DNA of 64,000 nt, from positions 1 to 64,000 of the forward strand of contig JAJQGB010000009.1 of NCBI GenBank assembly GCA_021200775.1, read 5' to 3'. Position 1 is the stretch's first letter, and each line of letters begins with the position of its first letter. The notes under the pieces were generated by a model, which was given only the letters and a program-made list of their open reading frames with translations, did no database searches and had not been told where the DNA came from. The translations under genes were made by a program, and so were the position numbers. Positions 15,979 through 24,540 of this stretch are shown here, in pieces. The stretch comes from Oscillospiraceae bacterium. GTDB lineage: Bacteria; Bacillota; Clostridia; Oscillospirales; Ruminococcaceae.

Positions 15979-18393
15979 ATGAAAAAGCACCTTATTCGAC
16001 CTTTTAAGATTCTGGTTACTATGATACTCATTTTTTCGCTTTCTGTCAACACTTTCACACTCGAAAGTTTTGCGGCGAAGACTGGGGTCTATGCTCTTGT
16101 CATAAACGAGGTCTGTGCCGATAACGATGAGAGCCTGACAGATTCGGACGGAGACAATCCCGACTGGATTGAAATATACAACCCGACTTCAAAGGATGTG
16201 AGCCTTGAAGGCGTCGGAATCTCCGACAGCAAGAAAAAGCCTTTCAAGTGGACTCTGCCGGACGTCACCATCAAGGCAGGCGGATATCTTATAATCTACT
16301 GCTCCGATAAAGATACAACTGAGAACGGCGAGCTCCACACCAATTTCAAGCTCTCCGGCGGAAGCGAAACGGTTTATCTTACGGCTTCTGACGGCACGCT
16401 TATCGACAGCATCGAGCTCCCGGATGTAAAAACTGATTATACCTACGGCAGATACCCGAACGGAACAGGAGATTTTGCAGTTCTCACTGCCACTCCCGGA
16501 AAGTCGAATGCAACTGCCGAAAAGATAGTCGAAGCTCCGACCTTCTCGAAGGACAGCGGATTCTATTCAGACAGCTTCAAGCTCACAATCACTGCCGAAG
16601 CCGGCACTACAATATATTATACCACCGACGGAAGCGTTCCCACTACTTCTTCAACAAAATACACAAACGGAATCAATATCAAGGACCGTTCAAACCAGAG
16701 TGCTGTCTATATGTTCAAAAAGGGCACGACGGTCGACGAATCGTCGGAATTCTTCCCGTCGACAAAGTTCGAGCAGGGAACGGTAGTCAGGGCAATTGCC
16801 GTTGACTCTGACGGCAGGACTAGCGAGGTCACGACGGCTACATATTTCATCGGCGATGACATCTCCGAGAAGTACGATAACGTCTCGGTAATCTCCGTCG
16901 TAATCGACCCGGACGACCTATATGACGACGAAACGGGAATCTATGTTGCCGGAAACGTTTTCTCCGAATGGAGAAAGGCGAACCCGACAGGAAGCCTCGA
17001 CGGCAGTACTCCCGCAAACTTCAACCAGCGTGGAAGCGACTGGGAGAGAGATGCACACATCGACTATTTTGAAGATACCGCCCTTTCATTCGCAGTTGAC
17101 TGCGGCGTGAGAATCCACGGCGGATGGTCTAGGGACAGCCAGCAGAAGAGCCTTAAATTCTATATGCGCTCAGAATACGGCGATTCCCAGCTTGAATATG
17201 ACCTGTTTGAGAGTAATACCGCAGAATATGACGGCTCGGAAATCCTTACATACCGGAAGTTCGTCATCCGTAACGGCGGCAACGACAGCTTCAGCCTTAA
17301 ATTCAAGGACGCCTGGACACAGTCTCTTGTCTCCGGCTTCAACTTTGCCACTCAGGCGGACGAACTCGTAATCTGCTTCCTGAACGGCGAATACTGGGGC
17401 GTCTATACCCTTAACGAAATCTATGACGACAACTATGTCGAGTCCCACTATGGCGTGCCTTCCGACGACGTCATCATGATGAAGGCGGGCGAGCTTGAAG
17501 AGGGCGAGGACGGGGAAGAAAGCCTCCTTTCCGACGCCATCAAGTACATCACTTCCCACGACATGAGTGTTGACGAATATTATGAAAAAGCCTGCGAGCT
17601 CTTTGATATGGATAGCTTCGCCGACTATATGGCGGTAGAAATCTATATCGGCAATCAGGACTGGCTCTGGGGCAACTGGGCTTGCTGGCGGTCGAGAACA
17701 ACAGATATGACCGACTCAACCTATCAGGACGGCAAGTGGCGGTTCATGCTTTATGATACAGAATATTCGATGGATTTATACAACGCCGGTGCAGACTATA
17801 AGAGTGACAACCTTGCAAGCCTTCTTTCGGGCGACGGCTACTTTGCGAAGATGCTCTCGTCGCTTCTTGAAAACGACGATTTCCTTGACATGTTCGTCGT
17901 CGCAATGGAGAAGACCGCAAACATCGCCTTTAACTCCGAAACCGCTTCTGAAGCTCTTGACGAATACTACGACGAATATTTGCCCTACTTAAGTCAGCAT
18001 TTCAAGCGCTACATCGGCTGGCAGAGTTTAAACGGAATCAAGAATAACGTGAAGGGCTGGAAAACCTGGCTTGAAAACCGCCAGAACTACTACCTTACGA
18101 TTCTCAAAAACGACCTCGGCATTTCGACCACGACCAAGAGAATCCGGGTTTCCGTCTGGGATGGTGAGGGCGGAACCGTCTATATTGAGGGAGTAGAGCT
18201 CACTCTTGATGAAGACGGCGACTGGTACGGCTACTTCATTCCCGGATACAAGATAACCATCACGGCAGTAGCCGACGAGGGCTACGAGTTCACCGGCTGG
18301 ACGGGCTCGTATACGAGCAGTTCCACAACGATAAAGATAAATCCAAAGTCAAACTATGGCTTCACCGCAAACTTCGCAAAAACTGAAGACTAA
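15979..18393 (+). CDS. Secreted CotH-kinase protein with lamin-tail, chitobiase-like and bacterial-repeat domains
   Basis: An 804-residue exported protein. After a signal peptide (about 1-32) comes a lamin-tail domain (about 38-150; LVINEVCADN, DWIEIYNP), a chitobiase/FN3-like module (about 175-285; TTIYYTTDGSVPT), a CotH kinase domain (about 330-660; RIHGGWSRDSQQKSLKFY, RNGGND, ELVICFLNGEYWGVYTLNE, WRFMLYDTEYS), and a C-terminal bacterial repeat of the InlB type (about 715-800; EGYEFTGWTGSY). CotH proteins are atypical protein kinases, originally from spore coats; in gut Clostridia the secreted multi-domain forms probably act at the surface or on extracellular proteins. GGGAGG precedes the ATG by 8 nt. 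Confidence 0.92.
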   Translation: MKKHLIRPFKILVTMILIFSLSVNTFTLESFAAKTGVYALVINEVCADNDESLTDSDGDNPDWIEIYNPTSKDVSLEGVGISDSKKKPFKWTLPDVTIKAGGYLIIYCSDKDTTENGELHTNFKLSGGSETVYLTASDGTLIDSIELPDVKTDYTYGRYPNGTGDFAVLTATPGKSNATAEKIVEAPTFSKDSGFYSDSFKLTITAEAGTTIYYTTDGSVPTTSSTKYTNGINIKDRSNQSAVYMFKKGTTVDESSEFFPSTKFEQGTVVRAIAVDSDGRTSEVTTATYFIGDDISEKYDNVSVISVVIDPDDLYDDETGIYVAGNVFSEWRKANPTGSLDGSTPANFNQRGSDWERDAHIDYFEDTALSFAVDCGVRIHGGWSRDSQQKSLKFYMRSEYGDSQLEYDLFESNTAEYDGSEILTYRKFVIRNGGNDSFSLKFKDAWTQSLVSGFNFATQADELVICFLNGEYWGVYTLNEIYDDNYVESHYGVPSDDVIMMKAGELEEGEDGEESLLSDAIKYITSHDMSVDEYYEKACELFDMDSFADYMAVEIYIGNQDWLWGNWACWRSRTTDMTDSTYQDGKWRFMLYDTEYSMDLYNAGADYKSDNLASLLSGDGYFAKMLSSLLENDDFLDMFVVAMEKTANIAFNSETASEALDEYYDEYLPYLSQHFKRYIGWQSLNGIKNNVKGWKTWLENRQNYYLTILKNDLGISTTTKRIRVSVWDGEGGTVYIEGVELTLDEDGDWYGYFIPGYKITITAVADEGYEFTGWTGSYTSSSTTIKINPKSNYGFTANFAKTED

Positions 18394-18422
18394 TCGCAAA
18401 ATCCTTCGCAAGACCTATTTAT

Positions 18423-18446
18423 GTGCGCTCTGCCATCAGGGCGCAC
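18423..18446 (+). terminator. Terminator-like hairpin between CotH and LTA-synthase-like genes
   Basis: GTGCGCTCTG and CAGGGCGCAC form a 10-bp stem (one wobble) with a CCAT loop, 30 bp after the CotH stop codon. Only a weak T-stretch follows, so termination may be partial. Confidence 0.5.
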
Positions 18447-18473
18447 TGATTTACCCCCAGAATGGAGATTTCA

Positions 18474-20420
18474 ATGATAAAATTCAAGAAAACCAAACGG
18501 CTCATCTTCGGCATAGTCGTGGCATTAGCCGTACTCACACTCGCACTCGTCAATTATTCGTCATTTGATTTCTCCGGAGCACTGAAATTCACCTGCGTAT
18601 ATCTGCTCATGCTCTTCGCACTCCTGACCGATTTTGACATCAGCGACAAGGCAAGAAGCATAATGTCGCTTGTCTTCTTTCTTCTGGCTCCTGTTCTTTG
18701 CTTTGAGACGGTCAGAGTAATAGTCGGAGCAGGCGTGTACGCAGATTATATTTATTTTGACAATCTTGTATTCTATGCTGTGGTGCAGGTTGCTATGTTC
18801 GCACTGACGCAGTCGGTTCGGGTTTCCGTCACGGCGATGGTCGGCGTGAGCTATGTTTTGCATATTGCGAACCAGATTATTTTGGAGATTCGTGGCACGC
18901 CGCTTGTGCCTACAGACCTATACGCCATTCAGACCGCAATGAGCGTCACGAAACCGGACGACTGGCATTTCGACTCGAACATGCTTATCGGCACCGCCGC
19001 AAGCGTTCTTCTGATAGCGATTGCGATGAAGTGCAAAATCTCCTACCCGAAAAGGCTCGTCCGAGCCGGAGCAGGCGTGGCTTCGCTGGCGCTGACTGTT
19101 GCCGGAGTCCTCTTCATCTGGGGAATCGACTACACTTCATTTGCAACTTCTACCTTCGACACCGAATCCACAAACAACGTAAACGGCATTGCCCTGAACT
19201 TCTACATCGGGTGCCGCAAAATGAAGTTTGACGAGCCGGAAGGCTATTCTGAGGAAGCACTTTTGCAATATCTCTCGCAATATACGGATGAAGAACTGAC
19301 GGGAGACTTAGACGACCTCCCGAACATCATCGTCATCATGAACGAGAGCTATTCCGATTTAAGCTACGTCGGCAAGTTCAGGACGGACGAGAGCTACAAC
19401 TCCTATTTCGACTCACTTATCGACGACTATCCGCACGGAAGAGTATTAGTCTCGGTTCTGGGCGGAGGAACCTGCAACACCGAATTTGAGTTCCTTACCG
19501 GTCTTTCGATGATGTACATGCCGAACGGCAGTTATGTCTACTTACAGCACATCACTGACGACATTCCGTCGATGGCGACATATCTTCAGGAGTACGGCTA
19601 CAGCGCAATCGCAATGCATCCGTTCTATGAAATCTGCTGGAGAAGAAATTTAGTATATGCCTGGATGGGCTTTGACGACTTCGTCAGCGGCGAGGACATG
19701 ACCGACTATCAGGCGAAATACGTGAGCGTCTCCCGCTGGGAAAAGGGCTTCGGCGACGATGTCGAGTATATAAGAACTCTCATCAGCGACAGCTATTTCT
19801 ATCAGCAGATTATAGACCAGTACGAGAACAAGACAACAGATAGAATCTTCATCTTCGGCGTGACTGTTCAGAACCACTCGGGCTATGAGTACGACGGCGA
19901 CGACTTCGAGACTACAGTTCACTTAACGAGCACCGAAGGCGATTACCCGAAAACCGAGCAGTATCTCTCATTAATAAAAGCCTCCGACGAGGCTTTGGAA
20001 GAGCTTATTACATACTTTGAAAACGTCGATGAGAAGACAATAATCGTCTTCTTCGGCGACCACCAGCCGAACACCGAAACCGAGTTCTTCGACGAAATCG
20101 CCCCGAGCCGCAATACAACCGTCAACGGCTTCCTTACACGTTACGAAACCCCGTTCGTAATCTGGGCGAACTATGACATCGGCGACGATAATCTGGGCAT
20201 AGTCAGCGCAAACTACCTGAGCTTGCTTACTCTCGAATATGCCGGAATCCCGCTTTCCGCCGAGTATCAGCTTATAGCCGACGCAAGCGAAATCGCCACC
20301 TCAATGAACACCTGGGGCTACTTCGATAAGTACAACATGTGGAATAACAGGGAAGAGACATATGATGACGAAATTCTGAATATGTACAACTTCCTGACGT
20401 ATTATACGTTGAATGGGTAA
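18474..20420 (+). CDS. LTA synthase family sulfatase-fold protein
   Basis: A 648-residue membrane enzyme of the lipoteichoic acid synthase / phosphoglycerol transferase family. Five or so membrane helices fill residues 1-210; the extracellular sulfatase-like domain follows. Metal and catalytic motifs are visible: NIIVIMNESYSD (first metal site), GGGTCNTEFEFLTG with the Thr expected to be the nucleophile, HPFYEICWRRNLVY, and IVFFGDHQPN (metal-binding Asp-His). It should transfer glycerol-phosphate or a related head group outside the membrane. ATG 18474 is preferred, with GGAG 6 nt upstream. Repeat copy 2 follows its stop codon by about ten bases. Confidence 0.92.
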   Translation: MIKFKKTKRLIFGIVVALAVLTLALVNYSSFDFSGALKFTCVYLLMLFALLTDFDISDKARSIMSLVFFLLAPVLCFETVRVIVGAGVYADYIYFDNLVFYAVVQVAMFALTQSVRVSVTAMVGVSYVLHIANQIILEIRGTPLVPTDLYAIQTAMSVTKPDDWHFDSNMLIGTAASVLLIAIAMKCKISYPKRLVRAGAGVASLALTVAGVLFIWGIDYTSFATSTFDTESTNNVNGIALNFYIGCRKMKFDEPEGYSEEALLQYLSQYTDEELTGDLDDLPNIIVIMNESYSDLSYVGKFRTDESYNSYFDSLIDDYPHGRVLVSVLGGGTCNTEFEFLTGLSMMYMPNGSYVYLQHITDDIPSMATYLQEYGYSAIAMHPFYEICWRRNLVYAWMGFDDFVSGEDMTDYQAKYVSVSRWEKGFGDDVEYIRTLISDSYFYQQIIDQYENKTTDRIFIFGVTVQNHSGYEYDGDDFETTVHLTSTEGDYPKTEQYLSLIKASDEALEELITYFENVDEKTIIVFFGDHQPNTETEFFDEIAPSRNTTVNGFLTRYETPFVIWANYDIGDDNLGIVSANYLSLLTLEYAGIPLSAEYQLIADASEIATSMNTWGYFDKYNMWNNREETYDDEILNMYNFLTYYTLNG

Positions 20421-20429
20421 ACACGCTGG

Positions 20430-20570
20430 AAACCCCTCAGTCGCCTTCGGCGACAGCTCCCCTTTCAAGGGAGCCTTTTATTGCCTCTTACAGGGGCTTT
20501 CGAGAGAATACAAAAAGCCTCACCCGAAGGGGGAGGGGGACCGGCGAAGCCGGTGGAGGGGTGTGCGACC
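20430..20570. repeat. Dispersed GGGGAGCC inverted-repeat element, copy 2
   Basis: Begins GAAACCCCTCAGTCGCC and ends GGTGGAGGGGT; inner halves AGCTCCC and GGGAGCC form a hairpin. It lies between the convergent LTA-synthase-like and AraC genes. Here the left end is 9 bp past the stop rather than on it. Confidence 0.85.
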
Positions 20571-20582
20571 GAAGGGAGCACT

Positions 20583-21461
20583 TCAGTTTTTTGTATATCC
20601 AAACTCCCTCGGGCTATACCCTGTGACCGCCTTGAAGGTTCTGCCGAAGTGGGTGTAGTTGTTAAAACCACTGGAGAAGCAGGCGTCGGTGGGAGTGGAG
20701 CCTTGAATCAGGAGCTTTTCTGCAAGGATTATCCTCTTTGCGGTTGTGTACTGGCTGATGGTGAGGAGGGTGCTCTCGCGGAACTTCCTTGAAATGTAGT
20801 CGCTGTTGTGATGGAGAGCTTTTGAAATGGCGTCGAGGGAGACATCCTCCGTCAGGTGCTCGTTGATGTAGTTCAGAGTGTTCAGAACAATGTCCGGCAT
20901 ACCGCTTCCGCTCGGGTTCACGATTTCCGCCGAGGTGTGGCGGTTTATTAATACCATGAGCTCGGTTAAGTAGGCGTTAATCATAGCGTCGGAGCCGTAG
21001 CCGCCGGTTTCAATCTCGCTTGACAGCATGTCCGAAATTTTGACGAACTTCGCCGTCTCCGATTCACTCAGCTTGTAGAGGTTGATGCTCGAACCGGCAA
21101 CGTCGAAGCACTTTGAAAGGTCGGTCTCCTTGGTGCAGATTGCCTGAAGGGCAGACCTGTCGATGTTAATGACGATTCTCTCGTAATCGCACTCCCCCAT
21201 GAGCTGTGAGCAATGGAAGCTGTAGGGACTACACAAAATAAGGTCTCCACGTTCGAGCTTTTTACTGACCGCCTCGCCGTGGTAGGTGATGTTTCCACTT
21301 AGGAACAGATATATCTCGTATACCTCGTGAAAATGGAATTTGAGGCTCTGATGGCTTCGTCCGCTGTTCACATTCTCGATGTTGTAGGTGCCCGATTCGG
21401 AAGAGGACGAATGAACGCACTCCACCGGTTTGTTGATAATTACCATCTGTCGGTTGAGCAT
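20583..21461 (-). CDS. AraC family transcriptional regulator
   Basis: A 292-residue regulator. The N-terminal part has a cupin-like sensor (FHFHEVYEIYLFLSGNI, then GDLILCSPYSFH). The C-terminus (about 195-290) carries the two helix-turn-helix motifs of the AraC family: VSLDAISKALHHNSDYISRKF and the signature ACFSSGFNNYTHFGRTFKAVTGYSP. The ligand is probably a sugar or other small molecule. A GGAGGTG lies 6 nt before the ATG. Likely targets are neighbouring surface or uptake genes such as the solute-binding lipoprotein, which is inference only. Confidence 0.93.
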   Translation of the reverse strand: MLNRQMVIINKPVECVHSSSSESGTYNIENVNSGRSHQSLKFHFHEVYEIYLFLSGNITYHGEAVSKKLERGDLILCSPYSFHCSQLMGECDYERIVINIDRSALQAICTKETDLSKCFDVAGSSINLYKLSESETAKFVKISDMLSSEIETGGYGSDAMINAYLTELMVLINRHTSAEIVNPSGSGMPDIVLNTLNYINEHLTEDVSLDAISKALHHNSDYISRKFRESTLLTISQYTTAKRIILAEKLLIQGSTPTDACFSSGFNNYTHFGRTFKAVTGYSPREFGYTKN

Positions 21462-21497
21462 TTTTACACCTCCAAAAGATTATTTTTGTCTATTCTC

Positions 21498-21527
21498 ATT
21501 ATACATTTTGCTGAGTATTTCTGTCAA
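21498..21527 (-). promoter_or_regulatory. Promoter of AraC gene
   Basis: On the minus strand a perfect TTGACA (21527-21522) and a perfect TATAAT (21503-21498) are spaced by 18 bp, 37 bp before the AraC start. Confidence 0.75.
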
Positions 21528-21664
21528 TACTGATAATTGAGTTTTAGAAGTCGGATTTTGTGTAGTTGCAGTCGAAATATGTGTTGAAATATTCCCAAAG
21601 CGGATGTATCATATAGATGTAAAAACTGCGTAAAAGACAAAATCACTTCTTTTACAAGGACATT

Positions 21665-22669
21665 ATGAAAGGATGTATCACAGAAATGAAAAGATTATTT
21701 GCGATTGTACTTGCACTTATGATGGTGCTTTCACTCGGAGTAGTCGCATTTGCTGACGAAGAGACAGCCGAAGAGGAAGAAGTTATCCTCGAATATCCCA
21801 TGTCCGACGACGGGATTATGGTAACGGTTCCTCTGAATTCTTTGTACGTTGGCGTATTCTCTGCTGAGGGTACATATGCTGATGACGGAAGCGTCAACTA
21901 CGTCGACATCGAGCAGGTTTGCTACCAGCTCCCCGAGACCTATCAGGTCGGAGATACCGTTTTGGTTCACGTAGCCGGAACTTCAACCGACAGCACAAGA
22001 GTGTTCATGGTATCCGCTGATGGTTGGTCGAGAGCCTCCGACATCACAGTTGTCGGTCCTGGCGACTTCGATTTGTGGCTTGAAATTCTTGTATCCGACG
22101 CTGAGGATAAGGGCGTTACCGAGACTTATCAGCTCAACTTCAAGGGCTCGTCCTATGGAGTCAACGTCGAAGACCTTACAATCACAACTCTCGAAGTATT
22201 CTCTGGAACCACCGATGAGTATGTCGCCGCTGGCGGAGCTAACTGCAGCCTCACCGGACATACCGTCACCGAGTATGTATCAAACGGCGACGCTACCTGT
22301 ACTAAAGATGGCACCAAGACCGGTGTTTGCTCAGTCTGCGGTGAGGAAGTAACTGTCACCGACGAGGGTTCTGCTCTCGGACACAGCTTCACAAACTACG
22401 TTTCAAATAACGATGCCACCTGCACCAAAGATGGAACAATGACCGCCGAGTGCGACAATGGTTGCGGCAAGACCGACACCATCACAGAAGAGGGAACTGC
22501 ACTGGGACATAACTATGAAAAGGGCGTCTGCACCATCTGTGGCGAAGCCGACCCCGACTATTCCGGATTCCCGGTAGTAGCCGTTGTGGTTATCGTAGTA
22601 GTCGTTATCGTAGTTGCGGCAGTAGTTATCGTAGCCGTAGTTCTTGGCGGCAAGAAGAAAAAGAAGTAA
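21665..22669 (+). CDS. Surface protein with Cys-pair repeats and C-terminal membrane anchor
   Basis: A 334-residue exported protein. The signal peptide is clearest from MKRLFAIVLALMMVLSL, so the start may be the ATG at 21686 instead of 21665; the ATG at 21665 has AAGGA 4 nt upstream. Residues 35-200 form an unknown beta-rich domain. Then come two copies of a repeat with pattern G-H-x(3)-YVSN-DATCTKDGT-x-C-x-C (about 210-250 and 250-295) and a last GHNYEKGVCTICGE, giving paired Cys that look like small zinc ribbons. A Val/Ile-rich helix and a Lys tail (GGKKKKK) anchor it. The function is unknown; such repeats are common in surface proteins of gut Clostridia. Confidence 0.8.
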   Translation: MKGCITEMKRLFAIVLALMMVLSLGVVAFADEETAEEEEVILEYPMSDDGIMVTVPLNSLYVGVFSAEGTYADDGSVNYVDIEQVCYQLPETYQVGDTVLVHVAGTSTDSTRVFMVSADGWSRASDITVVGPGDFDLWLEILVSDAEDKGVTETYQLNFKGSSYGVNVEDLTITTLEVFSGTTDEYVAAGGANCSLTGHTVTEYVSNGDATCTKDGTKTGVCSVCGEEVTVTDEGSALGHSFTNYVSNNDATCTKDGTMTAECDNGCGKTDTITEEGTALGHNYEKGVCTICGEADPDYSGFPVVAVVVIVVVVIVVAAVVIVAVVLGGKKKKK

Positions 22670-22719
22670 TTAAAAAGACCGTGCCAATTTGCCTTTCATA
22701 GTGATTTGGCAGATAAGTT

Positions 22720-22767
22720 ACTCGGGCTTACTGAACGGGGCAAAATCTTACCAAGATAAGCCCGAGT
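22720..22767. terminator. Inverted repeat / terminator-like hairpin
   Basis: ACTCGGGCTTA and TAAGCCCGAGT pair perfectly over 11 bp around a 26-nt loop, followed by GATTTTCTG. It lies 50 bp after the surface-protein gene and ahead of the solute-binding gene; it may end the first transcript or act in the leader of the second. Confidence 0.55.
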
Positions 22768-22882
22768 GATTTTCTGCCCTGATTTATCTTCCAGAAATCC
22801 TACAATCCGACATAATTTGTATTTATGTCTCTTTCCGAAATCACATTTTCCGAACATCTGCGAAAGGAGAAGAACATCAAAG

Positions 22883-24337
22883 ATGAAAAGAATTATAGCA
22901 ATAGCACTCACCGTTATCATGGTTCTGGCTATGGTCGGTTGCGGAAGCTCATCAAGAGAGATTGTCTACCTGACACTTTCAAGCTCCGACTCGGAAGCAA
23001 TCCTTGCCGCCGCCGGAATCACACTTCCCGACGCCGAGGAGACCGTCGCCGCAGGAACAACCATCAAGTGGTTCTGCTGGTACGACCCGTTCCACAACTA
23101 CAGCGAGGACGAAATAGTCAACACCGGTTACTACACATTCACCGAAAAGTACGGTTGCGAGATTGACTGGGTTGAGACGAGCTACTCAAACCGCAACGAC
23201 GACCTTGCAAACCTCATTCTTTCCAGCCAGTCGCCCGACTTTGCGGCGGCAGGAACCTCTAACACCGCAACCTTCCCTTATAACTGCATGAAGGGAATGT
23301 ACCAGCCGGTTGACGATTACATCGACTACACCGAGCCGCTGTGGGCAGGAATGGCTGATGCCGCAGAGTATTTCGCACTCGGTGACAAGCACTTCGGAAT
23401 CGTCACCGACATCTCCCCGAGAATGGTCTGCCCGTATAACAGAAGAGTAATCGAGGAATACGGCTTTGACGACCCTGCCGAGCTCTACTATAACGACGAG
23501 TGGACATGGGAAGTGTTCTATGAGATGTGCATCGAGTTCACCGACGAGGACGAGGACAGATACGCACTCGATGGCTGGTACTACCACAGAGCAATCTGTG
23601 AGGAATCGACCGGACGCACCATCATCCAGAAGGACGAAGACGGACACTTCTATGCAAATCTCGACGACCCGCTGATTGAAATCGCCGAAGGTCTCATGTA
23701 CGACCTTGTCAAGAACGGCTGTACATATCACGAAGGCACCAACTATAATGCCGGCAGAAACGACCACCAGTGCGGCGCAGGCGTCAAGGAAGGACTTTGC
23801 CTCTTCTCAATCTGCACAATCAGTGACCTCACAATGCCGGTTGACGAGATGAACTCCATCTGGGGCGACATCGAAGCAGGCGAAATCATGTTTGTTCCGC
23901 TTCCGAGATACGAAGACGGCGACGGAGTCTATTATCTCAACTCCATCCCGACCGGATACATGCTTGTAACAGGCGCTCAGAACCCTGAAGGAGTTGCACT
24001 TCTTGCTTCCTGCGAGAGATTCAAGATAATCGACCCGACGGTTATCGACATCGACACCAAGCAGTTAAGAGAAATCTACATGTGGACCGACGAAATGCTC
24101 GAAATGGTTGAAATCTGCGACGAACTTATCGCCGAGAACACGATAATGTTCTATAACGGCAACCTCGGCACCAACCTCGACAGCGCCTATAACAGGTTCG
24201 ACCAGGGAATCAAGTCTGGTGCAAGCTCAACATGGGCACAGCTCAAAGAGACCTACACCGACCAGCTGAATTACTACCTCGATGAACTCAACGCAATCGT
24301 TGATGCGTACATCGATACGGGCGAGCTTGTGGGATAA
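22883..24337 (+). CDS. Extracellular solute-binding lipoprotein (ABC uptake type)
   Basis: A 484-residue lipoprotein with signal MKRIIAIALTVIMVLAMVGC and lipobox VGCG. The body resembles family 1 solute-binding proteins for sugars or oligosaccharides: TTIKWFCWYDPF near the start, YYNDEWTWEVFYEMC in the middle and GAQNPEGVALLASCERF near the hinge end. Many Asp, Tyr and Trp residues fit carbohydrate binding. No ABC permease or ATPase genes lie nearby, so it is an orphan binding protein that must use a transporter encoded elsewhere or act as a sensor. AAAGGAGAAG precedes the ATG at 22883. Confidence 0.8.
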   Translation: MKRIIAIALTVIMVLAMVGCGSSSREIVYLTLSSSDSEAILAAAGITLPDAEETVAAGTTIKWFCWYDPFHNYSEDEIVNTGYYTFTEKYGCEIDWVETSYSNRNDDLANLILSSQSPDFAAAGTSNTATFPYNCMKGMYQPVDDYIDYTEPLWAGMADAAEYFALGDKHFGIVTDISPRMVCPYNRRVIEEYGFDDPAELYYNDEWTWEVFYEMCIEFTDEDEDRYALDGWYYHRAICEESTGRTIIQKDEDGHFYANLDDPLIEIAEGLMYDLVKNGCTYHEGTNYNAGRNDHQCGAGVKEGLCLFSICTISDLTMPVDEMNSIWGDIEAGEIMFVPLPRYEDGDGVYYLNSIPTGYMLVTGAQNPEGVALLASCERFKIIDPTVIDIDTKQLREIYMWTDEMLEMVEICDELIAENTIMFYNGNLGTNLDSAYNRFDQGIKSGASSTWAQLKETYTDQLNYYLDELNAIVDAYIDTGELVG

Positions 24338-24387
24338 ACTGAAATCACGGACAAATAAATCTGGAACATTTGAAGAGGACGAACAAG

Positions 24388-24413
24388 CCGCAACGTGGAT
24401 ATCTGCGTTGCGG
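24388..24413 (+). terminator. Terminator after solute-binding gene
   Basis: CCGCAACG and CGTTGCGG form an 8-bp GC-rich stem followed by TTTGATTTG, 50 bp after the stop codon. Confidence 0.7.
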
Positions 24414-24456
24414 TTTGATTTGTCATAATCAGTCGGAACTTGCCAAAAGTTGTCAG

Positions 24457-24520
24457 AAGTTTTTGCATTTCAGTGCAGAAACTTTGGAAATAAAAAAGTT
24501 TTTGCATTTCGGTGCAGAAA
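24457..24520. repeat. Two 25-bp direct repeats
   Basis: AAGTTTTTGCATTTC(A/G)GTGCAGAAA occurs at 24457-24481 and 24496-24520, differing at one base. Each unit holds TGCA-N6-TGCA-like symmetry. The pair sits between two convergent genes. Confidence 0.8.
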
Positions 24521-24540
24521 GTGTTGACAGAAAATTGTAA

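Noticed and set aside
20413-20792. Open frames of 81 and 103 codons across repeat copy 2
   Set aside because: They read through the repeat element and antisense to the AraC gene; no ribosome site and codon use unlike genes.
22690-22767. A riboswitch in front of the solute-binding gene
   Set aside because: Only a simple hairpin is visible; no conserved riboswitch core could be recognised.
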